This document shows, one piece after another, positions 32,219-41,772 of a DNA stretch of 64,000 bases. The DNA is from Pirellulales bacterium (GTDB taxonomy: Bacteria; Planctomycetota; Planctomycetia; Pirellulales; JANQPP01), in the NCBI GenBank assembly GCA_028289405.1, contig JANQPP010000046.1, positions 1 to 64,000 of the forward strand, in the 5' to 3' direction. The stretch's first letter is position 1. Every line of letters starts with the position of its first letter. Under the pieces are notes generated by a model that saw only the letters and a list, made by a program, of their open reading frames with translations, was not told the DNA's origin and did not search any database. The translations under genes and the position numbers were made by a program.

Positions 32219-33067
32219 TTAGAGGCTTTCCAAACCCGTGAGTCCGTCGTGGCGCTGCTGATGGCTGCTGAGAACTTCCAGCTTGCGTTGGGCTTCCGCG
32301 TCTTCGGCTAGGTTCTTATCGGGCGCGGCGCCCCAAACGATTGTTTGCCCGGCCAACGTCCGTAACGCGTAGCGGCGTTTGCCGGAGGGATTTCCTAGGA
32401 TCGGTTCGATCCGTGCCAAGTGCAATGGTTCCCACATCGGCTGGAGCAGCGAGGCAATGCGCGCCGCTTCCATGATCCAGGGATCGCCCCAAGGCGCGCC
32501 GACCACGCCTGAAAGTGCGGTTTGGAATCCGCCCAAGCGAGGCAGATGCCGGGAATCGACCCGGGCAAAATCGAGCGGAGGCAACCGTGTGCCGTCGGAA
32601 TCCACCGGTTGCAGTCCGTCGGCGACTTCCACCAGCGCGACCGGTTTCCGGTACTCCAAATCCACTTGGACCCACGCCGGATGCGTCTTGCGGACCGTTA
32701 TCACCTGTTTTACCCAGGGATGTAGTTGGAAGGCTTCAGCCACCTGGGGCGTGAGGTCATCCTCCAGTAGTGAAAGTGGCGTCCCGAACAGAGAACTGCG
32801 GCGGGCTACCTGCTCGCGGAAATCTCCTTGGATCCACACCGGCGGCGGCGTGATCTCCACATCGTCCCAGGTGACGAGATAGCTTTCGGTCGACAACACG
32901 ACTGGCCGGACATGCTGCCACAAGGCCCACGCACCCATCGTGAACAGCAACACCAAGGCGGCACCCAGAATGGGAACGCGCGCCGAACCTTGGGATAATT
33001 CCCAGCCGCGTCGCGTCCATTGCCGCGCGGAGAGCGAGTCTCCGCTCTTTTTTTGTGTCGTGGCCAT
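32219..33067 (-). CDS. ftsQ: FtsQ/DivIB-like cell division protein
   Basis: 282 residues. A basic cytoplasmic N-terminus, one transmembrane helix (~33-50, PILGAALVLLFTMGAWALW) and a POTRA-like stretch (LEDDLTPQVAEAFQLHPWVKQVITVRKTHPAWVQV, shown here in part) followed by EYRKPVALVEV match FtsQ topology. It lies 99 bases downstream of murB, as in dcw clusters. GGAG is six bases before ATG 33067. The assignment rests on topology, POTRA pattern and neighbour, since primary sequence is diverged. Confidence 0.7.
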   Translation of the reverse strand: MATTQKKSGDSLSARQWTRRGWELSQGSARVPILGAALVLLFTMGAWALWQHVRPVVLSTESYLVTWDDVEITPPPVWIQGDFREQVARRSSLFGTPLSLLEDDLTPQVAEAFQLHPWVKQVITVRKTHPAWVQVDLEYRKPVALVEVADGLQPVDSDGTRLPPLDFARVDSRHLPRLGGFQTALSGVVGAPWGDPWIMEAARIASLLQPMWEPLHLARIEPILGNPSGKRRYALRTLAGQTIVWGAAPDKNLAEDAEAQRKLEVLSSHQQRHDGLTGLESL

Positions 33068-33166
33068 GAAGGCTCCATCTCATGACATGGCCGAAATGTC
33101 ATCAAGGGCGGAAGGCCCAAACTCACCGGGCCGCCTGCCCGCCAGACAAACTAAAGAAATTTGGAA

Positions 33167-34057
33167 TTACCAGATGTTGATTTCCGTTTCCAATTCCACT
33201 CCCAACCGTTCGGCGATGCGATGCCGCACCTGTTCGATCAACTGGCGAATATCCTCGCTGGTCGCGCCCTCGCCCGCCACGATGAAGTTGCCATGTACCT
33301 CGCTGATTTCGGCTTGCCCTACGCGCGTGCCTTTGAGCCCGGCCTGATCGATGAGCATGCCGGCGCTCATCCCACGGGGATTTTTAAAAATGCAGCCTGC
33401 CCGCTGATTGGCGGAGGGCTGATTGGCATTCTTCACGATCCACTGTTTCTGCATGCGTTTGGTCAACTCTTCGGGGTTTTCCCGTTCAAGCTGAAACATG
33501 GCGTCCAAGATCACCAGTTCGTCCAAGCTGCTTTGTCGGTAAGCGAAGAATAGGTCTTCTTTTTGCCGCGTGTGAATTTCCCCCAGACGGGTCATGACGG
33601 TGGCCTGGCAGGTCCACTGCCCTATATCGCCAGCGCGGGTGCCGGCGTTGCCATTCAGCGCTCCGCCAATTGTTCCAGGAATGCCCACCAGGGATTCGAG
33701 CCCGGCCAATCCGTCGCGGACGCTGGCCGTGATCACATGCCCGAGTTTCGCGCCGCCTCCTACCCGCGCGAGGTCGTCTTGAATCTCGATGCTACAAAAG
33801 TGCTCATGCGATAGTCGTAGAACCACGCCGTCCACTCCGGCATCGGGTACGAGCAGATTCGAGCCCGATCCCAGCGTGCGGATCGGTACGCTAGATTCCT
33901 GGCAGCGTTGGACGACCGTTTGCAGTTCCTCCGTGTTGGACGGTTCCACGAAATACTCGGCAGGTCCGCCGACGTGAAACCACGTATGCGGAGCGAGCGG
34001 CTCGTCGGGCCGCACGATATGCTGGAGACCGTCAAACAGCGATTTCACCTCTCGCAT
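33167..34057 (-). CDS. murB: UDP-N-acetylenolpyruvoylglucosamine reductase
   Basis: 296 residues, full length. FAD-binding HTWFHVGGPAEYF, LGSGSNLLV and GIPGTIGGALNGNAG, the YRQSSL motif, AGCIFKNP (the Cys stands at the catalytic Ser/Cys position) and the C-terminal Glu in VELETEINIW are all present. It reduces UDP-GlcNAc-enolpyruvate to UDP-MurNAc for peptidoglycan. GGAG precedes ATG 34057 by four bases. Upstream gene of a murB-ftsQ pair. Confidence 0.95.
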   Translation of the reverse strand: MREVKSLFDGLQHIVRPDEPLAPHTWFHVGGPAEYFVEPSNTEELQTVVQRCQESSVPIRTLGSGSNLLVPDAGVDGVVLRLSHEHFCSIEIQDDLARVGGGAKLGHVITASVRDGLAGLESLVGIPGTIGGALNGNAGTRAGDIGQWTCQATVMTRLGEIHTRQKEDLFFAYRQSSLDELVILDAMFQLERENPEELTKRMQKQWIVKNANQPSANQRAGCIFKNPRGMSAGMLIDQAGLKGTRVGQAEISEVHGNFIVAGEGATSEDIRQLIEQVRHRIAERLGVELETEINIW

Positions 34058-34259
34058 GAGGCTCCGTCCTTCACTGGTTTAAAAAAACTATGCCTACACT
34101 CACCTTGCTGCACCGGCACGGCTCCAGACGCCTGAAATCGCCCCCTTCGATTCAAGCGGCTGAGCAAATGCGGAGGCATTATCAGACTGGACAACGACCG
34201 TCCTCCGCATGTGTCCCGGATGATAGGACAATCCGCGCCGCAGTGTCAACGCAGGTCGC

Positions 34260-35558
34260 TCAATCCAAGCGTTTTGCCCGGTTGGGAGGCCGGGTGATCG
34301 TCGCCAAATCCTCGAAGAAACGGGGATATGTCTTGGCAACGCAGGCGGGATCACGCACTTTCACACCGGGAACCCTCAGCCCGGCGAGTGCCAGGCTCAT
34401 CGCCATGCGATGGTCATCGTAAGTGTCCAGAGTGGCGGCATGAAGCGGCCCCGGAGTGATGGCCAGGCCGTCCGGATACTCCTCCACGGAAGCTCCCAGC
34501 TTGCGCAGTTCCCGGGCCAAGTCCTCGATGCGGTTGGATTCCTTGTGGCGGATATGTTCCACACCTCGGATACGCGTCGCGCCTTCGGCGAACAAGGCCA
34601 CCGCCGCCATGGTTTGGACCGTGTCGCTGATGTCGTTCATATCGACGTCGATTCCCCGCAAAGGACGGCCCACGACGTTGATGTCCGTTCCCGAGTAATG
34701 GACCTCGCATCCCATTTGTTCGAGCAGCCCAGCAAAAGCGACGTCCCCTTGGAGGCTTTCGCGTCCCAAACCTTCCACGCGGGTATTTCCACCAGTGATG
34801 GCCGCCGCCGCGAAGAAGTAGCTGGCTGCCGAGGCATCCGGTTCAACCTCGTAGGGAATGGCGGAGTAGCGCTGCCCGGAGGGAATCTCGAATGAGAGTA
34901 GATCAGGACGGGCTACCTGGACACCGAATGACCGCATCACGGCTAGGGTCATCTCGACATAGGATTGTGAAACGAGCTCCCCCTCGACGTGGATGCGGAC
35001 TTCCGACTGGGCATACGGAGCGGCCATCAGTAGGCCGCTCAAGTATTGGCTGGAGATGTCGCCTCCCACGCGTGCCGTGCCGCCGGGCAGACCTTCGGCC
35101 CGCACGCTCACGGGGGGACAGCCCGTCCCGGCTTCGTCCCGCGCGTCGGCCCCCAGTTGTTTCAAGGCTTCCAACAGGGGTGAGATCGGGCGGGCCCGCA
35201 TGCGGGGCACGCCGTCCAAGCGAATCGTTCCCGCGCCGAGAGGGGCGAACGCCGTGAGAAACCGCACCGTTGTGCCGCTATTGCCCACGAAGAGGTCATG
35301 ATTCCCGGGCTTGAGCCGGCCTCCCTGCCCATGGACGCGGAGCACATCCGGTTGGGGGCCGGTCCCAATGGGAATGCCGAGCTGCCGCAAGGCTTCCGCC
35401 ATCAGGCGGGTATCCTCGCTATCCAGGCAGCCGCTCAGCGTGGACTCTCCTTGGGCCAGCGCGGCGCAGACCAGCGCGCGATTGGTGATACTCTTCGACC
35501 CCGGCGGACGGACGGAACCTTCCACCGGCCCGCTGGGCTCGATTTCACGGACTTCCAT
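34260..35558 (-). CDS. aroA: 3-phosphoshikimate 1-carboxyvinyltransferase (EPSP synthase)
   Basis: 432 residues. PPGSKSITNRALV, FVGNSGTTVRFL, GGDISSQYLSGLL, EPDASAASYFF, RHKESNRI and the C-terminal YDDHRMAMSLAL are the standard AroA blocks. It transfers enolpyruvyl to shikimate-3-phosphate in chorismate synthesis. The gene stands alone, ~200 bases upstream of murB on the same strand, with nothing visible in the gap. Confidence 0.96.
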   Translation of the reverse strand: MEVREIEPSGPVEGSVRPPGSKSITNRALVCAALAQGESTLSGCLDSEDTRLMAEALRQLGIPIGTGPQPDVLRVHGQGGRLKPGNHDLFVGNSGTTVRFLTAFAPLGAGTIRLDGVPRMRARPISPLLEALKQLGADARDEAGTGCPPVSVRAEGLPGGTARVGGDISSQYLSGLLMAAPYAQSEVRIHVEGELVSQSYVEMTLAVMRSFGVQVARPDLLSFEIPSGQRYSAIPYEVEPDASAASYFFAAAAITGGNTRVEGLGRESLQGDVAFAGLLEQMGCEVHYSGTDINVVGRPLRGIDVDMNDISDTVQTMAAVALFAEGATRIRGVEHIRHKESNRIEDLARELRKLGASVEEYPDGLAITPGPLHAATLDTYDDHRMAMSLALAGLRVPGVKVRDPACVAKTYPRFFEDLATITRPPNRAKRLD

Positions 35559-35606
35559 GATGGAGAGTGTACACCATGCCGGTGTGGTGAAGGGAATCCC
35601 GCCGCG

Positions 35607-36848
35607 TCAGCTTTCCGCGGAGGGTTCGGCGATCTTCCACAGATGCCCGTTGCTACGAATGTAGAGCGCGTCATCTCCGACCGCGGGTGAAGCCAAAACG
35701 GTTTCCCCGAGTTCGTATTCGGAGACGATCTCCCCCTCGCTACCGCCGGTGCTGACGATGAAGACTTTACCCTCTTGATTGACAAAGTACAGGTGGCTCC
35801 CTGCCACGACGGGCGAGGCCCAAAACGTGCCGCCGAGCCGCAAGCGCCATTGCACGTCGCCGCTGGCCGCGTTGGAGCTGGTCAAAACGCCCCCTCGGTT
35901 GAGCACGAACAGCGAATCCTGAAAGATCAGGGGGCTCGCATTCCCCGGCGCGACGCTCGCCTGCCAAAGGATGTCCGTTTCACCACCTTCGGAGGCGGGG
36001 CGCAGCGCCATCATCCCTTGCGAGGGGACATACAGCACGCCCTGCTCGCAGACCAGCGAAGGGACCGAAGAGCACTCCCCGTCAAATTTCCAAAACTCTT
36101 CTCCCGTATCGGCGTCATGCGTGGAGACCCCATCCGGAGATTGCAGCACCACGAGATCTTCTTCCGGGCTGGCTCCCCGCAGTGCCATGGGACTGCTCCA
36201 ATTCGAGACCGGTTCTCGGTCCAGGTGCCATTTCGTGAGGCCGGTCTCGCGGTCCAGCCCTTCGGCAAAGGAGTTGCCTTGGTTTTCCACTTGCACGACG
36301 ACGGTATCCCCGATGACCAGCGGCGAGGAGGCCATGCCGATATCATTGCCCGCTTTGGGATAGTCGTAGGCCAGGCCACGGAACCACTTCAGATTGCCCT
36401 CGAGATCGAGGCAAACGAGGTCATTGGAGCTGAAGAAGGCGAAGATCAACTCGCCGTCGCTGGCTGGCGTCGGCGCGGCATTCGCGCTGGTGGGGTGGCA
36501 CAAGGTCCGGCCCGTCGCCCAAAACCGGCGTTCCCACCGCTTTTCTCCCGTGAGCGCGTCCAAGCAGAGTACATGCAACATTTCTTGTTGCGGCCCGCTG
36601 GAGCTGGTCACCACGATATTTTCCCCCACCACGATGGGGCTGGCGGGGCCTTTTCCCGGCAGGGGAGCTTTCCAGGCGATATGCCGCTCATCGTCCCACT
36701 CCGTGGGCACTTGGCTATCGTGGGCCACGCCATTGCCGAAGCTCCCTCGAAATTGCAGCCAATCCGCCGCGACGGCCACGGCGGGAGAAAGGGCCAACGC
36801 CGAGAGTAGGGCAGCGACCAAAATCGTCGTATATCGAGCAAGTTTCAT
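35607..36848 (-). CDS. Exported PQQ-like beta-propeller protein
   Basis: 413 residues. A signal peptide (ILVAALLSALALSPAVAVAA) is followed by WLQFRGSFGNGVA and repeated WD/PQQ-type blades with LDALTGEKRW, LDRETGLTKW, HDADTGEEFW. The opening FRG..GNG stretch is typical of planctomycete PQQ-repeat proteins, which seldom have a proven enzyme role. Start ATG 36848 gives the signal peptide at the N-terminus. It is 48 bases upstream of aroA on the same strand. Confidence 0.88.
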   Translation of the reverse strand: MKLARYTTILVAALLSALALSPAVAVAADWLQFRGSFGNGVAHDSQVPTEWDDERHIAWKAPLPGKGPASPIVVGENIVVTSSSGPQQEMLHVLCLDALTGEKRWERRFWATGRTLCHPTSANAAPTPASDGELIFAFFSSNDLVCLDLEGNLKWFRGLAYDYPKAGNDIGMASSPLVIGDTVVVQVENQGNSFAEGLDRETGLTKWHLDREPVSNWSSPMALRGASPEEDLVVLQSPDGVSTHDADTGEEFWKFDGECSSVPSLVCEQGVLYVPSQGMMALRPASEGGETDILWQASVAPGNASPLIFQDSLFVLNRGGVLTSSNAASGDVQWRLRLGGTFWASPVVAGSHLYFVNQEGKVFIVSTGGSEGEIVSEYELGETVLASPAVGDDALYIRSNGHLWKIAEPSAES

Positions 36849-36951
36849 GTCACAACCTGTGATGGAATTTCCAGAAGTTTGGTGATCGACGTCGGGTAGG
36901 ATGAGCGTTCGGGAGAATGATGGACAAATCCGTGCGGACGCGAGAACTTTT

Positions 36952-38082
36952 TCAAGGAGCCTGCCCGACGGGAGTTCCCAGTTCGTCGCAGACGCGCAAT
37001 TGCACTTCCCAGCGATTGGTCCAGGGCTCGGTCTGCTCATTCTGGCAAACCTTGACGAGAATCACATTTTTCCCTGGACGCAATTTCACGATCGAGCGGT
37101 ATTGGTCGATGTTCGATCCTGAATGATAGACGTCATGCTCCGCGACCGGCTCGCCGTTGAGCCAGACTTTGGTGGCGTTGACCGTGCCCCAACGGAACTC
37201 CGCTTCCGTCGCGTCGGGGATTTCCCACTCGGCCCGGGCATAGGCCACGACTTGCTTTTCATCCACCAAGTGTTCGTTCAAGTTGACCAGCCCGTGCTCA
37301 TCCGTGGACTCATAGGGGGACCACTTCACGGCACCATCCTTGCCGGCATATTCCTGGTCCGGATTGAACTCCGTCTCCGGCGGATAAGCCTTGGAAAAGC
37401 CCTCGCGGTCCGTATTGTCGAAGGGGCCGATCACCATCCAATCGGTCACGAAGCCGAAATGGGCCGGCAAGTCCACTTCGCCGCCGAGTTCCTTGATTTT
37501 GCCGGCAAGCTGTTCGATTTGGTCCAGATCACGGGCCGCCGCGAACGCTTTCTCGTAGACCTTTCGAACCTCTTCCTCCTGGGCGTCCTGCTCGGCCAGC
37601 TTCTCCGCATGGTCCACGAGTGCCTGGACGGCGTCTCTCCGCAATTCCAGGCTGGGATCGTCGAGCATGCCGGCCAACAGCTCGTCCCGTTTTTCCGGCT
37701 CTTGGCGGGTCAGGTATTCAAACGCCAGACGGCGCCCGCGCGGGGCATGTTCCGTGTTTCGCACGAAGGCTTCCAGTTCGTCGGCGGGCAACTCGCCTTC
37801 ACGGTCCATGGCCTGTTCAGCCACGGTGGCCGCCAGTGCCCGGATCCAGTTCTGCGCCAGCGGACCGGCTCCGTCCATGCCGGCGAGCACCTGGGGAACG
37901 GTGAGACCGGGCATTTCCGCCAGCTTTCCCCAGGCAGAGATGGCCGTCTGATGTCCTTCGCCGAGCGGTCCCACGGCTTGAATATCCGCCAGCAAGGAAT
38001 CCACGGACTGGGATTCGGCGGCGGTCGAGATCGTGGCGCACGCCACGATGGCCAAAACACCACAACAGAAGATGCCGCGCAT
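36952..38082 (-). CDS. Exported HEAT-repeat-like protein with jelly-roll domain
   Basis: 376 residues. A signal peptide (FCCGVLAIVACATISTAA) precedes a helical region with HEAT-like DPSLELRRDAVQALVDHAEK, then a beta-rich C-terminal domain: WMVIGPFDN, RWGTVNATKVWLNGEPV, VKLRPGKNVILVKV. That C-terminal pattern is the galactose-binding-like jelly roll seen in planctomycete exported enzymes. No catalytic motif is seen. AGGAGAG precedes ATG 38082. Probably cotranscribed with the propeller gene. Confidence 0.72.
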   Translation of the reverse strand: MRGIFCCGVLAIVACATISTAAESQSVDSLLADIQAVGPLGEGHQTAISAWGKLAEMPGLTVPQVLAGMDGAGPLAQNWIRALAATVAEQAMDREGELPADELEAFVRNTEHAPRGRRLAFEYLTRQEPEKRDELLAGMLDDPSLELRRDAVQALVDHAEKLAEQDAQEEEVRKVYEKAFAAARDLDQIEQLAGKIKELGGEVDLPAHFGFVTDWMVIGPFDNTDREGFSKAYPPETEFNPDQEYAGKDGAVKWSPYESTDEHGLVNLNEHLVDEKQVVAYARAEWEIPDATEAEFRWGTVNATKVWLNGEPVAEHDVYHSGSNIDQYRSIVKLRPGKNVILVKVCQNEQTEPWTNRWEVQLRVCDELGTPVGQAP

Positions 38083-38231
38083 AAAGTCTCTCCTCGATCA
38101 CGTTTGGATGGGTTTGGCGGAATTTTAGACTAGTGCCTTCCCTTTCCGCAACCGAGCGGCGGCGCGGAACTGACCAAGGCACCACGCGAATGATTGCTCG
38201 CGCGATGGGGGGAAGGAAGTAGACCGCCGTT

Positions 38232-39833
38232 TTATTTCCGTCCGGAGGACAAAATTTTTGGCCCCGCCGCGCGGACTTCGGGATCCGCCTCACTAGCATA
38301 CTGCTCGAAGTTTTCGGCGAACATTTGTCCCAAGCGGGCAGCCTTGCGGTCGTACTCTTCCGGATCTTTCCAAGCGTTGCGGGGAGATAGAAATTCAGAG
38401 GGAACGCCAGGGCAGGCGGTGGACATGGCGAGCCCAAATACCGGGTCCGTTTGGCTCTCCGCCGAATCCAGCGTACCGTCGTGGATTGCGGCGAGGATGG
38501 CCCGAGTATGCTTCAAGGAAATCCGCTTTCCTTGGCCATACTCCCCTCCGATCCAGCCGGTATTCACGAGCCACACGTTGGTATGGTGCTGCCGCATTTT
38601 TTCGGCGAGTAGTTTCGCGTAGACCAGCGGATGCCAAACGAGAAAAGCCGAGCCGAAGCAAGCGGAAAACGTGGCTTGCGGTTCCTTGATCCCCATCTCC
38701 GTACCGGCCACTTTGGCCGTATATCCACTCACGAAGTGGTACATGGCCTGGGCGGACGTGAGCCGGCTCACCGGCGGGAGCACGCCGAAGGCATCGCATG
38801 TGAGAAAGATGATGTTGCGGGGATGGCCGCCCACGCAAGGAATCTTGGCTCGGGGAATGAACTCAATGGGATAGGCCACGCGGGTATTTTCCGTGATCGA
38901 GGCGTCATCGTAATCGACGGTGTGCGTCGATTCGTCGTAGACCACGTTTTCCAGCACCGAACCGTAGCGGATAGCCTGGAAAATCTCCGGCTCCTTCTCG
39001 GGAGAAAGGTGGATCACCTTGGCGTAACATCCCCCCTCGATGTTGAATATCCCGGTGTCGGTCCAGCAGTGTTCATCGTCACCGATCAGCGACCGCCGCG
39101 GATCCGCCGACAGCGTGGTCTTGCCGGTGCCGGAGAGTCCGAAGAATAGCGAAACATCCCCCTCGGAGCCCTCGTTCGCGGAGCAATGGGCCGAGAGCAC
39201 GCCCCGTTTGGGCATCAGGTAGTTCATCACCGTGAACACACCTTTTTTCATTTCGCCGGCGTACTCCGTGCCCAGGATCACCAGTTCTCGATGTTCGAAA
39301 CTGACATCGACGCTGGTGCGGGAGGTCATTTGCACGGTGAAGGGATTGGCTGGAAATCTGCCGGCGTTGAGTATCGCGAAATCAGGATCACCGAAATCTG
39401 GCAGTTCCTCTTCCGTGGGACGAATGAGCATGTTGTGCATGAACAGAGCATGGTAGGCGCTGGCGCACACCACGCGGACCTTGAGCCGGTGCTCCGGATC
39501 CCAGCCGGCGAATCCGTCCTGCACGAAGAGCCTCGGGCGAGTGTTCAAATAGTCGATGGCCCGTTGCCGGTTGATGAGGAACGACTTCTCTGGCAGGCGG
39601 ATGTTGACATTCCCCCACCAGATGTCCCCGCAGCTATCCGGGGCTTCCACGATCCGCTTGTCCTTGGGACTGCGGCCTGTTTTGTCTCCGGATCGCGTGG
39701 CAAGCGCCCCGGAAGCGGCGATCACCGCGTCGCCATCGATGATGGCGTACTCATACAGCCGGGCTGGAGTCGCATTGTGCACGACGTCCGCGACGCCCAG
39801 GCCCACGGAATTCAAGTATTCACGGTACGCCAT
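38232..39833 (-). CDS. pckA: Phosphoenolpyruvate carboxykinase (ATP)
   Basis: 533 residues. The P-loop GLSGTGKTTLSAD, the kinase-2 GDDEHCW, GTEYAGEMKKGVF with the metal-site Lys and the C-terminal NTGWIGGEYGQGKRIS are characteristic of ATP-dependent PckA. It interconverts oxaloacetate and PEP. The gene is monocistronic by context. Confidence 0.96.
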   Translation of the reverse strand: MAYREYLNSVGLGVADVVHNATPARLYEYAIIDGDAVIAASGALATRSGDKTGRSPKDKRIVEAPDSCGDIWWGNVNIRLPEKSFLINRQRAIDYLNTRPRLFVQDGFAGWDPEHRLKVRVVCASAYHALFMHNMLIRPTEEELPDFGDPDFAILNAGRFPANPFTVQMTSRTSVDVSFEHRELVILGTEYAGEMKKGVFTVMNYLMPKRGVLSAHCSANEGSEGDVSLFFGLSGTGKTTLSADPRRSLIGDDEHCWTDTGIFNIEGGCYAKVIHLSPEKEPEIFQAIRYGSVLENVVYDESTHTVDYDDASITENTRVAYPIEFIPRAKIPCVGGHPRNIIFLTCDAFGVLPPVSRLTSAQAMYHFVSGYTAKVAGTEMGIKEPQATFSACFGSAFLVWHPLVYAKLLAEKMRQHHTNVWLVNTGWIGGEYGQGKRISLKHTRAILAAIHDGTLDSAESQTDPVFGLAMSTACPGVPSEFLSPRNAWKDPEEYDRKAARLGQMFAENFEQYASEADPEVRAAGPKILSSGRK

Positions 39834-40088
39834 GCTTCCATCCCTTCAGCCGTCGTGATGCGTCGTCAAAACACGTGCCCACCTTGATTCCCGCAATGTA
39901 GAAAAATCGACACGTTCCCAGAAGGCCAGCGTGGCCCGAATCCTCGGAAACAAGTCGCTTTCGTGTCACGCAAACGCGGATAGACGAAAAAGCTTGATAT
40001 AAGACGTGACGAGCCGTATGATCCGAGTGGAACATCCCGCAGCTGCTAGCCGTGCTTCATGCCTAGTCGGCACCTGTACAACAAAGGC

Positions 40089-40108
40089 ATTCCCTTGAAA
40101 AAGGGAAT
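40089..40108 (+). promoter_or_regulatory. Hairpin with GAAA tetraloop in a leader
   Basis: ATTCCCTT-GAAA-AAGGGAAT is a perfect 8-bp stem closed by a GNRA-type tetraloop, 24 bases before ATG 40132 and just ahead of its AGGAGGG ribosome site. It may influence translation or stability of the DUF1559 mRNA. The 298-bp gap before the gene (39834-40131) holds nothing else that I can support. Confidence 0.45.
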
Positions 40109-40131
40109 CGCCATGAGAGGAGGGAAAGGGG

Positions 40132-41124
40132 ATGCCGCGCCATCGTTCGGGGCTGACATTGACCGAACTTTTGGTCGTGCTTTTCATCATCGGCGTGTTG
40201 CTCGCGCTCCTGCTGCCGGCGGTGCAATCCGCGCGCGAGACGGCGCGGAAGGCCACCTGCCAAAACCATCTGCGGCAAATGGGACTCGCTCTGCAATCAT
40301 ACGTGGCTAGCCATGGCACGCTTCCTGGACTGTACAACGGCAGCTTCGTACCACAGCCGCGTTCGGTCTTCCACGAATTTCACTACCATTCCTGGCAAAC
40401 GTCGCTGTTGAGCCGGCTGGAACAGGGCAACGTGCTCGACATGTTGGACCTGTCGCGCCCCGCTTCGGACAAGAAAAACCAGCCGGCGGTGAATCTGGAG
40501 ATCCCGGTTTTTCTCTGTCCCTCCACCAGCAACACGCATCGGGTCGTGCCCGAAATCGCGGCTTTCTCGATTCAAGGGCCGTCCAGCGGGCCCCCCTTCG
40601 GCACGGCGGCGCGGAGCGACTATGAGGCGATCGGCGGCGTGCAGATGGGGCCTCAGAAACCTGGATTAAGCCACATCGATTTGAGCGTCCTGAAGCTGGG
40701 TGCTTGGGGAGCACCGACCTACGAAGCAAGCACGGGAAAACCACTGCGTTACAGCAGGGGGCGCCTCGCGGATATCACGGACGGGCTTTCCAATACGATG
40801 CTTGTGGGAGAAAAGGCCGGGCGGCCTGATCTATTCCGCCGAGGCGAACCGGAAAAACCTTACACTTCGTACTCGGATCCTGACTTAGGCATGGATCACC
40901 ACCAGGCTGCCTGGGCCATTAGCACGCACTTCTGGTGGTTGACTTTCGGGCATGAGCGGCGGGTCAACGACGCGAATGACTTCGGGATCTACGGGTTCCA
41001 TCGGGGCGGCGCGAACGTACTCCTGGCCGATGGCTCGGTCCGCTTCCTGTCCGAAAGTACCGATCCCGACGTGCTCGTGGGCCTGGCCAGCCGTGACGGC
41101 GGCGAGGCGGTCACGCTGGATTGA
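40132..41124 (+). CDS. DUF1559 protein with prepilin-type N-terminus
   Basis: 330 residues. GLTLTELLVVLFIIGVLLALLLPAVQSARETAR (a type IV pilin-like methylation and hydrophobic segment) is followed by the DUF1559 blocks CQNHLRQMGLAL, LADITDGLSNTMLVGE and the C-terminal GGANVLLADGSVRFLS with the H-X9-DG type signature. These proteins occur in dozens of copies per planctomycete genome and are of unknown function. AGGAGGG lies upstream of ATG 40132. Confidence 0.92.
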   Translation: MPRHRSGLTLTELLVVLFIIGVLLALLLPAVQSARETARKATCQNHLRQMGLALQSYVASHGTLPGLYNGSFVPQPRSVFHEFHYHSWQTSLLSRLEQGNVLDMLDLSRPASDKKNQPAVNLEIPVFLCPSTSNTHRVVPEIAAFSIQGPSSGPPFGTAARSDYEAIGGVQMGPQKPGLSHIDLSVLKLGAWGAPTYEASTGKPLRYSRGRLADITDGLSNTMLVGEKAGRPDLFRRGEPEKPYTSYSDPDLGMDHHQAAWAISTHFWWLTFGHERRVNDANDFGIYGFHRGGANVLLADGSVRFLSESTDPDVLVGLASRDGGEAVTLD

Positions 41125-41169
41125 CGCGAGAATTACTCCACGATGGGCACCACCTCTTTGCGACACACC

Positions 41170-41685
41170 TCACGCGAACAACGGCACGTATTCTTCCACC
41201 AGGGCGGCAACGTGCCCGTGATGCGAGGACCAAGCGTCCCACACGAAGCGGGACCATTTCTTGGCCCGTTTCACGTGCTCGGCGGGCGAGCCGGCGAGCG
41301 CCACGTCGAATACGGTGAGCGGCCCGCTCCACGCCGGCGGCTCGAAACACGGCCACCGGCTGACGTTATTTGCCAGGCTTTGCAGCAGCCCGGGTATCCG
41401 CATGGGATGCAGTCCCAGTTCATGAGCGGCATGAAGTCCGGCCAAATGGACCGTCACCGATTTGTCGGGGTGAGGCCCACCGGCGTGCTGCACGGCGTAG
41501 GCATCCACGGTCATCTGATGCACCTGGCTGAACACGACCGCGTTGCTGAATTCGAAACCGAGCACTTCGCCATAGACCGACCAGCACTCGGGAGAGCAGT
41601 GATAATATCCGCCGTATGCCGCTTGGGGCTGAAGCGGCATACGCAGCTTGCAACCGGGGCACTTCCGCTCGGCGATGGTGGACAT
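41170..41685 (-). CDS. DUF5946 family protein
   Basis: 171 residues. An N-terminal CPGCKLRMP and a HCSPECW suggest a zinc site; the rest (VHQMTVDAYAVQHAGGPH, SVTVHLAGLH) matches the DUF5946 pattern. Function unknown. ATG 41685 with AGGGAAAG upstream is preferred over a TTG six codons earlier. Confidence 0.75.
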   Translation of the reverse strand: MSTIAERKCPGCKLRMPLQPQAAYGGYYHCSPECWSVYGEVLGFEFSNAVVFSQVHQMTVDAYAVQHAGGPHPDKSVTVHLAGLHAAHELGLHPMRIPGLLQSLANNVSRWPCFEPPAWSGPLTVFDVALAGSPAEHVKRAKKWSRFVWDAWSSHHGHVAALVEEYVPLFA

Positions 41686-41708
41686 GAAGACTTTCCCTAT
41701 CAAACGAA

Positions 41709-41745
41709 GCGAGCCAGTGCCGGCGGAGCGCGGACACTGGCTCGC
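41709..41745 (-). terminator. Long stem-loop between the DUF3500 and DUF5946 genes
   Basis: GCGAGCCAGTG and CACTGGCTCGC form a perfect 11-bp stem around a 15-base loop, 28 bases after the stop of the DUF3500 gene. No T-tract follows on the minus strand, so it could be a terminator of another kind or an mRNA-stability hairpin. Confidence 0.5.
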
Positions 41746-41772
41746 GTGAGTTAGCGGAAGGGATTTTCAGCC

